Positions 1-12,374 are shown, counted from the first letter of the stretch. The stretch: DNA of 64,000 nt from Callorhinus ursinus (GCF_003265705.1 NW_020312775.1:9873529-9937528), one strand, 5' to 3'. The notes: a model not told the origin generated them from the letters alone. Program-made: numbers and translations.

Positions 1-59
1 TTCCTTTTACATTAGTGCATTTGATTGTCTGTTCTGGATTTTGCATTTATGTTTATAAA

Positions 60-500
60 TGAGAATCACATCTAATTTTCTTCTCTTGTAATGTCTTTGT
101 CAAGTATTGTATCATTATTAAGTTATTTTTTAACTCTCTAGAAAAGTTTAGATAAGAATGACGTTATTTCTTCCTCACATGTTTTTAATAATTTACTGGT
201 GAAGTCATGTAAGCCTAGTTTTCTTTGTAGAAAATATTTAAATTAAAATTTCATTTTTTACAATAGATAAAAAATTATTTATTGTTTTTCTTATTGTCTT
301 AGAAATACTGTAATTTTCTAGGCATTTATGCATTTTTGTCTAAATATTTGAACTTCTTGGGAAAGTTGTTAATATTGCTCTCTATAATTTTAATATTTGA
401 ACAATTATTTACATTCCTAATATTGTCCATTTGTGCTTTTTGTTTCTTTGTCAATCTTGCCAAGGAGTTAGAAATTATATTCAAGGAACAACATTTGCAA
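60..500 (-). mobile_element. Possible ancient L1 ORF2 remnant
   Basis: This AT-rich stretch on the minus strand loosely follows the LINE-1 ORF2 segment around the start of the reverse-transcriptase domain; one recognisable patch near 170-235 resembles the reverse complement of the conserved GPDGF-like region. Divergence is much higher than in the neighbouring element, so it would be a far older insertion. A 64-codon open frame at 336-530 is not credible as a gene because it is only a run of hydrophobic codons from AT-rich DNA. The call rests on weak similarity by eye, and plain unique DNA is the alternative. Confidence 0.35.
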
Positions 501-503
501 TTT

Positions 504-511
504 TCAACTCT
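504..511. repeat. Candidate target-site duplication of L1 (left copy)
   Basis: TCAACTCT occurs here, directly left of the L1 3' end, and again at 6655-6662 directly right of the L1 5' end. Eight bases is short for an L1 duplication, so this is suggestive only. Confidence 0.5.
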
Positions 512-857
512 ATTTTTAAATTTAATTTAATTTTATTATGTTATGTTAGTCACCATACACTTCATCATTAGTTTTGATGTAGTGTTCTATGATTATTTTG
601 CATATAACACCCAGTACTCCATACAATACATGCCCTCTTTAATACCCATCACTGAGCTAACCCATCCCCCCACCCCTCCCCTCTAAAACTCTCAGTTTGT
701 TTCTCAGAGTCCATAGCCTCGCATGGTTCATCTCCCCCTCCGATTACCCCCCTTCATTTTTCCCTTCCTTCTCCTAATGTCCTCCATGTTATTCTTTATG
801 CTCCACAAATAAATGAAACCATTTGATAATTGACTTTCTCTGCTTGACTTATTTCAT

Positions 858-3800
858 TTAGCATAACCTTCTCCAGTCCCATCCATGTTGATGTAAAAGT
901 TGGGTATTCATTCTTTCTGATGGTTGAGTTATATTCCATTGTATATGGACCACATCTTCTTTATCCATTTGTCTGTTGAAGGGCATCACGGCTCTTTCCA
1001 CAGTTTGGCTATTGCAGACATCGCTGCTATGAACACTGGAGTGCATATGGCCCTTCTTTTCACTACATCTGTGTCTTTGGGGTAAATACCCAGGAGTGCA
1101 ATTACTGGGTCATAGGGTAGCTCTATTTTTAATTTTTTGAGGAACATCCACATTGTTTTCCAAAGTGGCTGTACCAACTTGCATTCCCACCAACAGTGTA
1201 AGAGGGTTCCCCTTTCTCCACAACCTTTCCAACATTTGTTGTTTCTTCCCTTGTCAATTTTTGCCATCCTAACTTGTGTAAGGTGGTATTTCATTTGAAT
1301 TTGAATTTCCCTGATGGTTAATGATGATGAACATTTTTTCATGTGTCTGTTAGCTATTTGTATGTCTTCTTCAGAGAAGTGTCTGTTCATGTCTTCTGCC
1401 CATTTTTTGACTTGATTATTTATTTTTGGGGGTTGAGGTTGAGAAGTTCTTTATTGATGTTGGATATTAGCCCTTTGTCTGTAGTGTCATTTGCAAATAT
1501 CATCTCCCATTCTGTGGGTTTCCACTCTTTTGTTGACTGTTTCCTTTGCTGTGCAGAAGCTTTTTATCTTGAAGTCCCAAAAATTCGTTTTTGCTTTTGC
1601 TTCAGTAGCCTTTGGAGATGTATCTTAAAGAAGTTGCCGTGGCCAATGTCAAAGAGGTTACTGCCTATGTTCTCCTCTAGGATTTTGATGGATTCCTGTC
1701 TCACATTGAAGTCTTTCATCTATTTTGAGTTTATCTTTGTGTATGGTGTTAGAGAATGGTCGAGTTTCATTCTTCTGTATATAGCTGCCCAGTTTTCCCA
1801 GCATCATTTTTTGAAGAGACTGTCTTTTTTCCATGGCATATTTTTTACTGCTTTGTCGAAGATTATTTGATCATAGAGTTGAGGGTCCATATCTGGGCTC
1901 CCTATTCTGTTCCATTGTTCTGTATGTCTGTTTTCGTGCCAGTACCATGCTGTGTTGGTGATCACGTGCTTTGTAATATAGCTTGAAATCAGGCAACGTG
2001 AAGCCCCCAGCTTTGTTTTTCTTTTTCAACATTTCCTTGGCGATTCTGGGTATTTTCTGGTTCCATACAAATTTTATGATTGTTTCTTCCAGCACCTTGA
2101 AAACTGCCATTGGAATTTTTTATCAAGATGGCGTTGAGGGTATACATTGTTCTAGGTAACATAGACATTTTAACAATGTTTACTCTTCTGATCCATGAGC
2201 ATGGAACGTTTTTCCATCTTTTTGTGTCTTCTTCAAATTCTTTCATAAGTGTTCCGTAGTTCCTAGAATATAGATCATTTACCTCTGGTTAGGTTTATTC
2301 CAAGGTATCTTAATGGTTTTTGGTGCTATTGTCAATGGAATCGATTCTCTAATTTCTCTTTCTACAGTTATATTGTTAGTGTGTAAGAAAGCAATTGATT
2401 TCCATGCACTGATTTTGTATCTTGCCATGTGACTGAATTGCTATATGAGTTCTAGTAATTTGGAAGTGGTGTTTTGGGTTTCCAAATAAAGTATCATGTC
2501 AGCTGCAAAGAGAGACAGTTTGACTTCTTTGCCAGTTTGAATACCTTTTATTTCTTTTTGCTGTCTGATTGCTTTGCTAGGACTTCTAGTACTATGTTGA
2601 ACAATGGTGTTGTGTTTTTCACCTTAAGGGGAAGGCTCTCAGCTTTTCCCCATTGAGGATGATATTCACTGTAGGTTTTCCATAGATGAATTTTATGAAT
2701 TGAGGAATGGTCCCTCTATCCTTATACTCTGAAGAGTTTTAATCAGGAAAGGATGCTGTATTTTGTCAAATGCTTTTTCTGCATCAATTGAGAGGACCAT
2801 ATGTTTCTTCTCTCTCCTCTTATTAATGTATGCTTTCACATTGCGTGATTTGAGAATGTTGAACGACCCTTGCATCCCGGGCACAAATTCCACTTTGTCG
2901 TGGTGGATGATCCTTTTAATGTATTGTTGGATCCTATTAGCTAGGATTTTGTTGAGAATTTTGGAATCCATGTTCATCAGGGATATCAGTCTGAAATTCT
3001 CCTTTTTGATGGGGTCTTTGCCTTGTTTGGGGATCAAGGTAATGCTGGCCTCATAGAATGAGTCTGGAAGTTTTCCTTCTGTTCTATTTTTTGAAACTGC
3101 TTCTGGAGAATAGGTATTATTTCTTCTTTGAATGTTTAGTAGAATTTCCCAGGGAATCCATCAGACCCTGGACTCTTGATTTCTGGGAGGTTTTGGATCA
3201 CTGCTTCAATCTCGTTACTGGTTATTGGCCTATTCAGGTTGTCAATTTCTTCCTGTTTCAGTCTTGGTAGTTTACAGGTTTTTAAGGAAAGCATTCATTT
3301 CTTCCAGGTTGCTTAATTTATTGGCATAGAGTTGTTGATAGTAATTTCTAATAATTGTTTCTATTTCCTTGGTGTTGGTCATGATCTCTCCCCTTTTATT
3401 CATAATTTTATTACTTTGGCTCCTTCCTCTTTTCTTTTGGATAAGTCTGGCCAGTGGTTTTTCAATCTTATTAATTGCTTCAAAGAACCAGCTTCTATTT
3501 TCATTGATCTTATCTACTGTATTTCTGGTTTCTAATTCATTGATCTCTGGTCTAATTTTAATTATTTCTCTTCTAATGTGTGGCTTAGGCATCGTTTGTT
3601 CCTTTTCTTCCAGTTCTTTAAGCTTTAGAGTTAGTTGGTGAATTTGGGATTTTTCTATTTTTTTGAGTGAGGCTTGATGGCTATGTATTTCCCCTTTAGG
3701 ACTGCCTTTGCAGTATCCCATAGGTTTTGGACCGATGTGTTTTTGTTTTCATTGGTTTCCATGAATTGTTTAAGTTCTTTGATTTCCTGGTTGAACTAAT

Positions 3801-4800
3801 CATTCTTAAGCAGAGTGGTCTTGATCTTCCAACTATTAGAATTTCTTCCAAATTTTTTCTTGTGATTGAGTTCCAGTTTTAAAGCATTATGGTCTGAGAA
3901 TATGCAGGGAATAATCTCAATCTTATGGTATCGGTTGAGACCTGATATGTGACCAGGGCTGTGGTCTATTCTGGAGAAAGTTCCATGTGCACTCGAGAAG
4001 AATGAGTATTCTGGTGTTTTAGGGTGGAATGTTCTGTAAATATCTATGAGGTCCATCTGGTCCAGTGTATCATTCAAAGCTCTTGTTTCTTTGTTGATTA
4101 TCTGCTTAGATGATCTGTCTATTGCTGAGAGTGGAGTATTGAGGTATCCTACATTTAACCTATTGTTATCAATATGACTCTTTATTTTGGTTAACCATTG
4201 GCTTATGTAGATAGCTGCTCCCATGTTGGGGACATAGATATTTACAATTGTTAGATTTTCTTGTTGGATAGATCCTTTAAGAATGATATAGTGTCCCTCT
4301 GGGTCTCTTTAATACAGTCTTTGGTTTAAATTCTAAATTGTCGGGGCACCTGGGTGGCTCAGTTGGTTAAGTGGCTGCCTTCAGCTCAGGTCATGGTCCC
4401 GGGGTCCTGGGATCGAGTCCTGCATTGGGCTCCTTGCTCAGCAGGAAGCCTGCTTCTCCCTCTCCTTCTGCCTGTCTGCCGCTCCCCCTGCTTATGCTCT
4501 CTCTCTCACTATCTCTGTCTCTGTGTCAAATAAAAATAAATAGAATCTTTAAAAAAGTAAATAAATAAATAAATAAATAATAAATTCTAATTTGTCTGAT
4601 ACAAGAATTGCTACCCCAGCTTTCTTTTGAGGTCCATTGGCATGGAAGATGGATCTCCAGCCCTTCACTTTCAGTCTGGATGTATCTTGAGTTTCAAAAT
4701 AAGTCTCTGTAAAAAGCATATGGATGGGTCCTGTCTTTTTATCCAGTCTGCAACCCTGTGCCCTTTTATAGGAGACTTTAGGCCGTTCACATTGAGAATG
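858..4800 (-). pseudogene. L1 ORF2 (endonuclease/reverse transcriptase) pseudogene
   Basis: ORF2p normally nicks target DNA and reverse-transcribes L1 RNA. The remains are spread over frames. Endonuclease C-terminal residues (SSAHGTFSRIDH) lie near 3960-4060. Reverse-transcriptase fingers (MIPKQGKDP, then [10 protein letters not shown] and KAFDKIQHP) lie at 2693-3037, and the C-terminal [13 protein letters not shown] segment at 986-1390. The catalytic FADD box, near 2500, reads FAAD because the first aspartate codon GAT is GCT; this alone should abolish polymerase activity. A SINE interrupts the endonuclease-coding part. No intact frame remains. Confidence 0.9.
4328..4596 (+). mobile_element. 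SINEC (tRNA-derived SINE) inside L1 ORF2, with TSDs
   Basis: The SINE body runs from GGGGCACCTGGGTGGCTCAG at 4343 through the CT-rich region to an (AAAT)n tail ending near 4581. The direct repeats are AAATTCTAAATTGTC at 4328-4342 and AAATTCTAATTTGTC at 4582-4596 (14 of 15 identical), which is a target-site duplication. The head keeps a Pol III A-box-like TGGCTCAGTTGG and a B-box-like GGGATCGAGTCC. It interrupts the minus-strand L1 in the endonuclease-coding region, so it is younger than that L1. Confidence 0.95.
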
Positions 4801-4925
4801 ATTATTGAAAGATATGAATTTATTGTCATCATGTTTCCTGTGAAGTCCTTGTTTCTATAGATTGTCTCTGTAAATTTCTGTTCTATATCACTCTTGGGGT
4901 CTTTCTCCTTTTATAGAACCCCCCT

Positions 4926-5730
4926 TCATATTCCTTGCAGACTGGGCTTGGTGGTCACATATTTTTTCATTTTGTGCTGGTCTTGGAAGTTCTGCATCTC
5001 TCCATCCATTCTAAATGACAGCCTTGCTAGATAAAGTATTCTTGGCTGCATGTTCTTCTCGTTTAGTGCCCTGAATATGTCTTGCCAGCCCTTTCGGGCT
5101 TGCCAAGTCTCTGTGGGTAGGACTGACGTTATTTTAATGTTCCTCCCTCTGTAAGTAAGGAATCTGTTCCCCCTAACTCTCCTTAAGATGGTTTCCTTGG
5201 TTCTAAGATTTGCGAATTTTACTATTACATGCCAGGGCATTGGTCTGTTTTCCTTGATCATGGGAGGGGTCCTTTCTGCCTCTAGGGCACGAATGTTTGT
5301 TTCATTCCCCAGATTAGGGAAGTTCTCATCTAAGATTTGCTCAAATATATCTTCTAGTCCTCTCTCTCTCTCTCCACCCCATCAGGGATCCCAATAATTC
5401 TGACGTTGGAATGTTTTTTATGTCTTTAATTCTGTTTTCATGGATTTTAAGCTTTTTCTCCCAGACCTCCTCTTTTTCCTTCTTTTCTATCAATTTGTCT
5501 TCTAGATCACTAATTCATTTTTCTGCCTTGTTTACCCTAGCTGTGAGTATCTAGATTAGATTGGATCTCATTGATAGCATTTTTAAGTTCTGCCAGTTCA
5601 GCTCTCATTTCTGCCCCTAGAGATTCTATGTTGCCATTAATTGATTTGTCCATTCTAGCTATCATCTTCGTAACCATTACCCTGAAGTCCATTTCCAACA
5701 TCTTGATTATATCTGTATCCATTTTAAATC
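4926..5730 (-). pseudogene. L1 ORF1 (RNA-binding chaperone) pseudogene
   Basis: ORF1p is the trimeric nucleic-acid chaperone of L1. The C-terminal domain is readable at 4926-5261, with the family motifs RPMPWHVIVKFANL, FLTYRGRNIKITS and ETWQARKGW. The coiled-coil N-terminal part is readable at 5537-5722 (RVMVTKMIARMDKS, LKNAINEIQSNLD). The two parts are in different frames with stops between them, so the gene is dead. Confidence 0.88.
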
Positions 5731-5759
5731 TGTGGCAGAAGTCACAGTCTCTGAGTCTT

Positions 5760-6654
5760 TCCTATTTTGGGGGTTCCGCCTCCTAGTCATTCTGTGGAGG
5801 GGTGGTTGAGGGAATGTACAGAGTCCAAATTATTGATCACAACCCAAGCAAGGTGCATTTGTTTTATAGGGACCTTAGTGTTGCTGGCCTCTTTTTCTCC
5901 CTGCCTGTCTTCTGGCGGAGGGGCCTGCTGTGCTGTTACTCAAGCAACCCTGTGCAGAGCTGCCCTGACCCATGTGGGGGGATGGGCTCAGTGAAAACCG
6001 GTTTTGGGTGGCTTTTTTTCTCTGGCAGCTTGCCCTGGTGGCTTTCTGAGTCTCTTCTGAGAGTCAGAGCAGAACAGACCATTTCCAACCATCTGCCTCA
6101 GAACAGAGAGATCACAATTGGTTCTTTAGTGAGCTCTCCAGGCCATGCTGTCTCTGTTTTTGCCTGTGCTGCTAAAAACTGCAGTGTCCTGGGTTGTGTG
6201 CCCCTTAGCAGCACTCCCAGCCCTCGCTTCCAGGTCCAGACAAATCTCTGCCCTTTGTGTTTCTAAAACCACCAGCCACTCTTAGTTTGCATGTGTGGCC
6301 CCACTGCTACAGGTTTCAGTCTGGGGGCTGCCCTAAAGTCCTTTCCCCACTGCTACTGGTCTGCGAGTCTGTGCCTGGTTCCCAGCGTGGGAGGCTTTTG
6401 CACACTGGCAGTGCAGGATCTGTAAGGCTCCCTCCCCCTTCCGTTTATCTTCTGATATCTGCCCATGGATTCACAGCTCCCTGCTTCATACCTTGAAACA
6501 AACCATCAGTAATATTCTATTTGTAGAGAGCCAGATATATCTTCTTACCTCTCAGGCTGATTTTGTGGGTGTTCAGAGTGGTCTGGTAGATATCCAGCTC
6601 AATTCAGGGGACCAGTTGGAATAGGGTCCCCTACTCCGCCACCATCTTTTCCTC
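5760..6654 (-). promoter_or_regulatory. L1 5'UTR (internal promoter region)
   Basis: This GC-richer block lies upstream of ORF1 on the minus strand and ends at the L1 5' terminus near 6654. L1 5'UTRs carry an internal RNA polymerase II promoter; activity here is assumed from family knowledge. Several open frames on the plus strand (5767-6496) are antisense chance frames of this block and are not genes. Confidence 0.75.
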
Positions 6655-6660
6655 TCAACT

Positions 6661-6882
6661 CTTCTTTTTAATTTATTTATTTTTTATTTTTTTAAAGATT
6701 TTATTTATCCACTCATGAGAGACAGAGGGAGAGAGAGAGAGAGAGAAGCAGAGGGAGAAGCAGGCTCCCAAGGAGCAAGGAGCCCGATGCGGGACTCGAT
6801 CCCAGGACCCTGGGATCATGACCTGAGCCGAAGGCAGACGCTTAACCATCTGAGCCACCCAAGTGCCCTTCTTTTTAATTTA
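6661..6882 (-). mobile_element. SINEC, minus strand, perfect 15-bp TSD
   Basis: The SINE body is 6676-6867, with the A-rich tail on the left and the head (GGGCACTTGGGTGGCTCAG on the minus strand) on the right. CTTCTTTTTAATTTA is repeated exactly at 6661-6675 and 6868-6882, a perfect 15-bp target-site duplication. It landed only a few bases outside the 5' end of the L1 at 512-6654, and next to the A-rich 3' end of the following L1. Confidence 0.96.
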
Positions 6883-9800
6883 AATCCAGTTAGCCAATGT
6901 ACAGTATATCATTGGTTTTTTATATAATGTTCAATGATTTATCAGTTCAGTATAATACCCAGTGCTTTCAATGTATGTTTCTAGTTCAATAGTTTCTCTT
7001 TTAAATATTTTACTTTTAAATTTTATTTTTTTGTTTCTGTTTTTAAAGTTTTATTTAAATTCCAGTAATTAACATACAGTGTAATACTAGTTTCAGGGGT
7101 AACATTTACTGATTAAACAGTTACATACAACACCTGGTGCTCATCACAATGCATGTCCTCCTTAATCCCCATTACCTACTAACCCATACCCCCACCCACC
7201 TCCATTCTGGTAACCAACACTTTGTTTTCCATAGTTAAGAGTCTGTTTCATGGTTTTCCTCCCTCCCTCTCTCTCTCTCTCTTTAAATTTCCTTATGTTC
7301 ATTTGTTCTCTTTCTTATATTCGACATATAAATGAAATCATATGGTATTTGTCTTTAACTTATTTCCCTTAGCATAATACTCTCTAGCTCCAACCACATT
7401 GCTGCAAATGGAATGATTTGATTCTTTTTTATAGATGAGTAATATTCCACTATATATATATAAATTCTTTACCCATTCATCAGTCAGTGGGCATTTGGGC
7501 CCTATCCATAATTTGGCTATTGTTGGTAATACTGCTATACACATCGTGGTGCATGTATCACTTTGAATCAGTATTTTTGTATCCTTTGGGTAAATATCTA
7601 GTAGTGCAATTGCTGCGTTGTAGGGTATTTCTATTTTTAATGTTTTAAGGAACCTACATACTGTTTTCCACGTGACTGCACCAGATTTCATTCCCTCCAA
7701 TATTTGGAGAGTGTTTCCCTTTCTCCACATCCTTACCAACACTTCTTGTGTTGTTAACTTTAGCCATTCTGACAGGTGTGAGGTTACATCTCATTGTAGT
7801 TTTAATTTGTATTTCCCTGATGAGTGGTGTTGAGCATCTTTTCATGTGTCCTTTGGCCATCTGAATGTCTTCTTTGGGAAAATGTCTATTCATGGCTTCA
7901 GTCTTTTTCTTAACTGAGTTATTTTTTCTTTCTGGGGTGTTGAGTTATATAAGTTCTTTATATATTTTGGATACTAACCCTTTATCTGATATGTCATTTA
8001 CAAGTATCTTCTCCCATTCTGTAGGTTGTCTTTTAGTGTTGTTGATTATTTCCTTCACTGTGAAGAAGCTTCTTATTTTGATAAAGTACCAATAGTTTAT
8101 TTTTGCTTTTGTTTTCCTTGCCTTAGGAGACATATCTGGAAAGAAGTTGTTACGACCTATGTGAAGGAAGTTACTTCCTGTGCCCTTCTCTAGGATTTGT
8201 TACAATTTCATGTCTTTCATTTAGGTCTTTAATCCATTTTGAATTTATCTTTGTGTATGGTGTAAGAGAGTGGTCCAGTTTCATTCTTTTACATCTTCCT
8301 GTCCAGGATTCCCAACACCATTTGTTGAAGAGACCGTCTTTTTCCCATTGAATATTCTTTCTTGTTTTGTCAATAATTAATTGACCATATAGTTGTGAGT
8401 TCATGCCTCAGTTTTCTATTTTAGTGTATTGCTCTATGTGTCTATTTTTGTACCAGCACTATACTGTCTTGATCACTATAGGTTTGTAATATTATTTGAA
8501 GACTTGAATTGTCATGCCTCCAGCTTTTCTTTTTTTTTTTTTCAAGATTGTTTTAGCTATTCAGGGTCTTTTGTGTTTCCATACAAATTTTAGGATTTTT
8601 TGTTGTATCTTGGAAAAAATTTGATAGGGATTTCATCACATATTTAGATTGCTTTGAGTAATATAGACGTTTTAACAATATTTGTTCATCTAATTTATGA
8701 ATATGGAATATCTTTCTATTTGTTTGTGTCACCTTCGATTTCTTTTACCAGTGCTTTACAGTTTCAGAGTGCAGGTCTTTCACCTCTTTGGTTAGGTTTA
8801 TACATAAGTATCTTTTGGTTTTTGGTGCAACTGTAAATGAGATTAATTCCTTAGTTTCTCTTTTGGCTGTTTCATTATTGGTGTATAGAAATGCAACATA
8901 TTTTGGTAGGTTGATTTTGGATCCTGTGGCTTTACTGAATTCATTTATCACTTCTAGTAGTTTTTTTGTGGGGTCTTTCAGGTTTTGTATATAAGTATCA
9001 TGTCATCTGCAAATAGTGAAAATTTGACCTCTTCCTTATTGATTTGGATGCCTTTTTATTTCTTTATGTTGTCTGATTGCTGTGTGTAGGACTTCTGATA
9101 CTATGTCAAATAAAAGTAGTGAAAGTGGACATCCCTGTTTTGTTTGGACTATAGAGGAATAAGCTCTCGGTTTTTCCCATTAGGGATATTAACTGTGGCT
9201 TTCTCATATATGGCCTTTGTTATGTTGAGGTGTGTTCCTTGGAAACCTAATTTGTTGAAGATTTTTATTATGAATGAATGTACTTTGTCAAAAAGTTTTT
9301 TCTGCATCTATTGAAGGGATCATATGATACTTATTCTTTCTTTTATTAATGTGGTGTTTCACTTTGATTAATTTGTGCATATTGAACCACCTTGCAATCC
9401 AGGAATAAATCCCACTTGATTGTGGTGTATGATAATTTAAATATATTGTTAGATTCAGATTGTTAGTTTTTTGTTGAGAATTTTTGCATCTAAGTTTATC
9501 ATGGATATTGGCATGTACTTCTCTTTTTTCATGGAGTTTTATCTGGTTTTGATATCAGGGTAACATTGGCTTCATAGAATGAGTTTGGAAATTTTCCTTC
9601 CTTTTATATTTTTTGGAATAATTTGAGAAGAATAGGTGTTAACTCCTCTTTAAATTATTGGTAGAGGGGTGTCTGGGTGGCTCAGTTAGTTAATTGTCTG
9701 CCTTCGGCTAGGGTCATGATCCCAGAGTCCTGGGACTGAGCCCCGCATTGGGCTCCCTGCATGGTGGGGAGCCTGCTTCTCCCTCTGTCTTGCCTATACT

Positions 9801-9910
9801 CTCTTTATATGTATCTATCTCTCTATGTCAAATAATGAATAAAATCTTTAAAAAAATAAACGATTGGTAGAATTCACCTATGAAGTTATCTGGCTCTGGA
9901 CTATTGACTT
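6883..9910 (-). mobile_element. 3' body of a 5'-inverted LINE-1
   Basis: Minus-strand L1 from its 3' end near 6883 (3'UTR about 6883-7400) through the ORF2 C-terminal half. Recognisable minus-strand pieces include the C-terminal segment at 7338-7742 and RT-thumb and connection segments at 7654-8951. The RT box near 9000 still reads FADDM. The 5' end of this body, near 9910, encodes SPEPDNFIGEFYQ, the conserved GPDGF region of RT. It abuts a plus-strand L1 segment that encodes exactly the part upstream of it. A CT microsatellite lies at 7261-7281 and a TA run at 7451-7462. Confidence 0.92.
9657..9871 (+). mobile_element. SINEC inside the L1, 9-bp TSD
   Basis: The body is 9666-9862, with the typical head (GGGTGTCTGGGTGGCTCAG), CT-rich middle and A-rich tail. 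ATTGGTAGA is duplicated at 9657-9665 and 9863-9871. It lies in the minus-strand L1 body close to its inversion junction, and so inserted after that L1. Confidence 0.93.
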
Positions 9911-11147
9911 AAAGACACCTGCAGATTGAATGTGAGGGAGAAATGAAATATTTATCAGGTAAGTGATGTCAAAAGAAAGCTGGAGTAGCAATACTTATAT
10001 TGAAATAAGAATGTAAAAAAAGACAAAAAGAAAAATGCATTATATAATCATAAAGGGGAGAATTCACCAAGAACATATAACAATTATAAACATTTATACA
10101 GCCAATGTGGGAGCACCTAAATATGTAACAAACATGAAGGAACTAACTGATAATAACACAATAATAGTGGAACACTTTGATACTCCTCTTATTTCAATAA
10201 ACAGATCCTCTAAACATAAAACAAATAAGGAAATAATGGCATTAAATGACTCACTAGACCACCTGGACTTAACAGTTATGTTCAGTACTTTCAAAACAGT
10301 AGAATATACATTCTTTTCAAGTGGACATGGGATATTCTCCAGAAAAGATCACATATCAGGTCACAAAATAGGCCTCAAATAATACAAAAGGATTAAAAAT
10401 CATACTATGCACATTTTCTGACCACAACACAACGATACTTTAAGTCATCCACAAGAATATACCTGGAAAGACCACAAATACGTGAAAGTCATACAACATG
10501 ATACTAAACAACGAATGGGTCTTTAAGGAAATTAAAGAGAAGTAAAAAATACATGGAAACAAATGAAAATGAAAACACAACAGTCAAAAACCTTAGGGAT
10601 GTACAAAATGTGGTCCTAAGAGTGAAGCACAACCTCAAGAAGCAAAATAAATGAATAAATAAATAAACTCAAATAAACAACCTAAACTTACACCTAAACG
10701 AGCTAGAAAAAGAAGAACAAATAAGCCTAGTGCCAGCAGAAAGAACGAAGTAATAAAGATTAGAGCAGAACTAAGTGATACAGAAGCCAAAAAACAATAG
10801 AATAGATCATTGAAAGCAGGAGCTTATTCTAGAAAAGATTAATAAAATTGAGAAACCTCTAGCCAGACTTGTAAAAAACAAAAGAGAAAGGACCCAAATA
10901 AGTAAAATCACAAATGAGAGAGGAGAAATACCAACACAACAGAAATACAATTATAAGAAAATATTATGAAATACTATATGCTAATAAACTAGACAACATG
11001 GAAGAAATGGATAAATTCATAGAAACATACAAACTACCAAAACTGAAACAGGAAGAAATAGAAAACATGAACAGACCAATAAGCAGCAAAGAAATTGAAT
11101 CAGTAATAAAAAAAAAATACTCAACCAAACAATATACCATTTTTTAA
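9911..11147 (+). mobile_element. Inverted 5' segment of the same LINE-1 (twin priming)
   Basis: Plus-strand L1 ORF2 sequence starts in the endonuclease region (AAAGACACCTGCAGATTGAA near 9911), passes through SSGHGIFSRKDHISGHK at 10310-10370, and ends with KEIESVIK near 11120. The family continues from there with GPDGF, which is exactly where the oppositely oriented neighbour (6883-9910) begins; only a few codons are missing between the two. Opposite orientation with 5' ends abutting and adjacent coordinates is the signature of twin-primed reverse transcription. The flanking target-site duplication was not resolved. Confidence 0.88.
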
Positions 11148-11481
11148 TGTAACTGTTTTATAACATATTGCTAAAAATTCATCTATTTTGTCAAGTAAGG
11201 GTTACCTATAAATTTGTTAAAAACATAATTATTGACGCACTTAATTCCATCTATTTTTCCTATGACCACCACCAAGTGGCAGTGTAGCAACATTTTTATG
11301 CATAACATTGTTAACACTTATTCCATTTCATATTTTGTTTCCTTTAAGAATTTCAAAGTGATTTCTAATTCTATTTTTTAAATGAGTAGGGTAATGGTAA
11401 TGTTATTCTTGATTTGTGTTTGTTCATTTTCACTTTGCTATAGAAAAAGGTATGGGAATTTCTGTAATGATGCCGCTAAGC
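11148..11481. other. Non-repeat-looking flank left of inverted repeat
   Basis: About 330 bases in which I see no L1, SINE or credible coding region. Similarity to the mirrored position stops at 11482, so this stretch lies outside the inverted repeat. It probably represents old host DNA or a very decayed repeat. Confidence 0.6.
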
Positions 11482-11499
11482 TAACACATCAATTTTATT

Positions 11500-11710
11500 T
11501 TTAGTATGTTTGACATACAATATTACATTACTTTCAGATGTACAAAATAGTGATCAATATCTCTATATGTTGTGTTATAATCACCACAAGTGTAAGTACC
11601 CTCTGTTACCATACAGTGCTATTACAATATCATTGAAATATTCCCCATGCTCATTTAGAGGTTATTATGCTAAATACAATAAGCCAAGCTGAGAAAGACA
11701 GAATGCATAT
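11500..11710 (+). mobile_element. Old L1 3'-end remnant (left arm)
   Basis: The stretch has the flavour of the 3' end of an old mammalian L1: a tract like ACATTACTTTCAGATGTAC, then a CACCACAAG patch, then TTATGCTAAATACAATAAGCC followed by GAGAAAGACA. The match is by memory of the family and is divergent. The mirrored copy is at 22550-22760. Confidence 0.5.
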
Positions 11711-12367
11711 CGGTGGTAGTTAGAAGAAAGACTGGACTCAATATTTTGTCCATCAAATAACATTCTTCTGGAAAAGCTCATTGTAAATTTTATTAAGTTG
11801 AGGATTCTGTACTACTGCTCACCAGTTCTACTGATACACTCAGAATACGAGAAGACATCCTACAGATTGTCCAGTACTTTAAGCCATTCATTTTACAGAT
11901 AAAGATATTTGATTCTAAAGAGACTCAGATCATTGGCTGTGTTTACACACCCAGCTTGTGACAAACCTGGGAGTAACAATGAGATACTTTTATTCTCAGT
12001 CCAGATGTTTTTATATGAACTTTTTGAAATTCAGGCTATGATTAAGTGATCCCAAATAACTTAAAAGTAGCAAATGTAGTCAATTATTTAAATTTATACA
12101 AGTAGTCATATATTTGTCATATAAACTAAACATTTTGATTATTTTTCCCTATTAGAGCAACCAGTGCTGTGTAGGCATAAGCAGGGATATCTAATTTGCC
12201 TTCTAAATTGAATATACTTTATTCTTGAGTGGCTATCATAATGGTCAAGGTAATCATTAGGTTTTACACAGACATATTTGTTAAAGTATTAAATTCTTCC
12301 AATTAGTATAGATTAAGCTACAATTAAAATGTAAATTTGAATATAGTTGACCTAAAGTGTGTTCTTA
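11711..12367. other. Non-repeat-looking DNA in left arm
   Basis: About 650 bases with ordinary base composition, no long open frame and no recognised repeat. It is present again, inverted, at 21893-22549 with only about two differences. Because it is not L1-like, it is the best stretch for telling real duplication from mis-joined L1 copies. Confidence 0.6.
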
Positions 12368-12374
12368 TTACATA

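Larger units (their letters stand above)
512..6654 (-). mobile_element. Near full-length LINE-1, minus strand
   Basis: The element reads right to left. A 5'UTR (about 5760-6654) begins with the GATGGTGGCGGAGTAGGGG-type start of carnivore L1. A broken ORF1 (about 4926-5730), a broken ORF2 (about 870-4800) and a 3'UTR ending near 512 follow. Net of one SINE at 4343-4581 its length is about 5.9 kb, close to a complete L1. An 8-bp candidate target-site duplication flanks it. ORFs are interrupted by many stops and frameshifts, so it is inactive. The 5'UTR type (cysteine- and proline-rich in frame, GC-rich) differs from those of the copies at 22781-25905 and 47292-54080, which indicates another subfamily. 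Confidence 0.93.
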
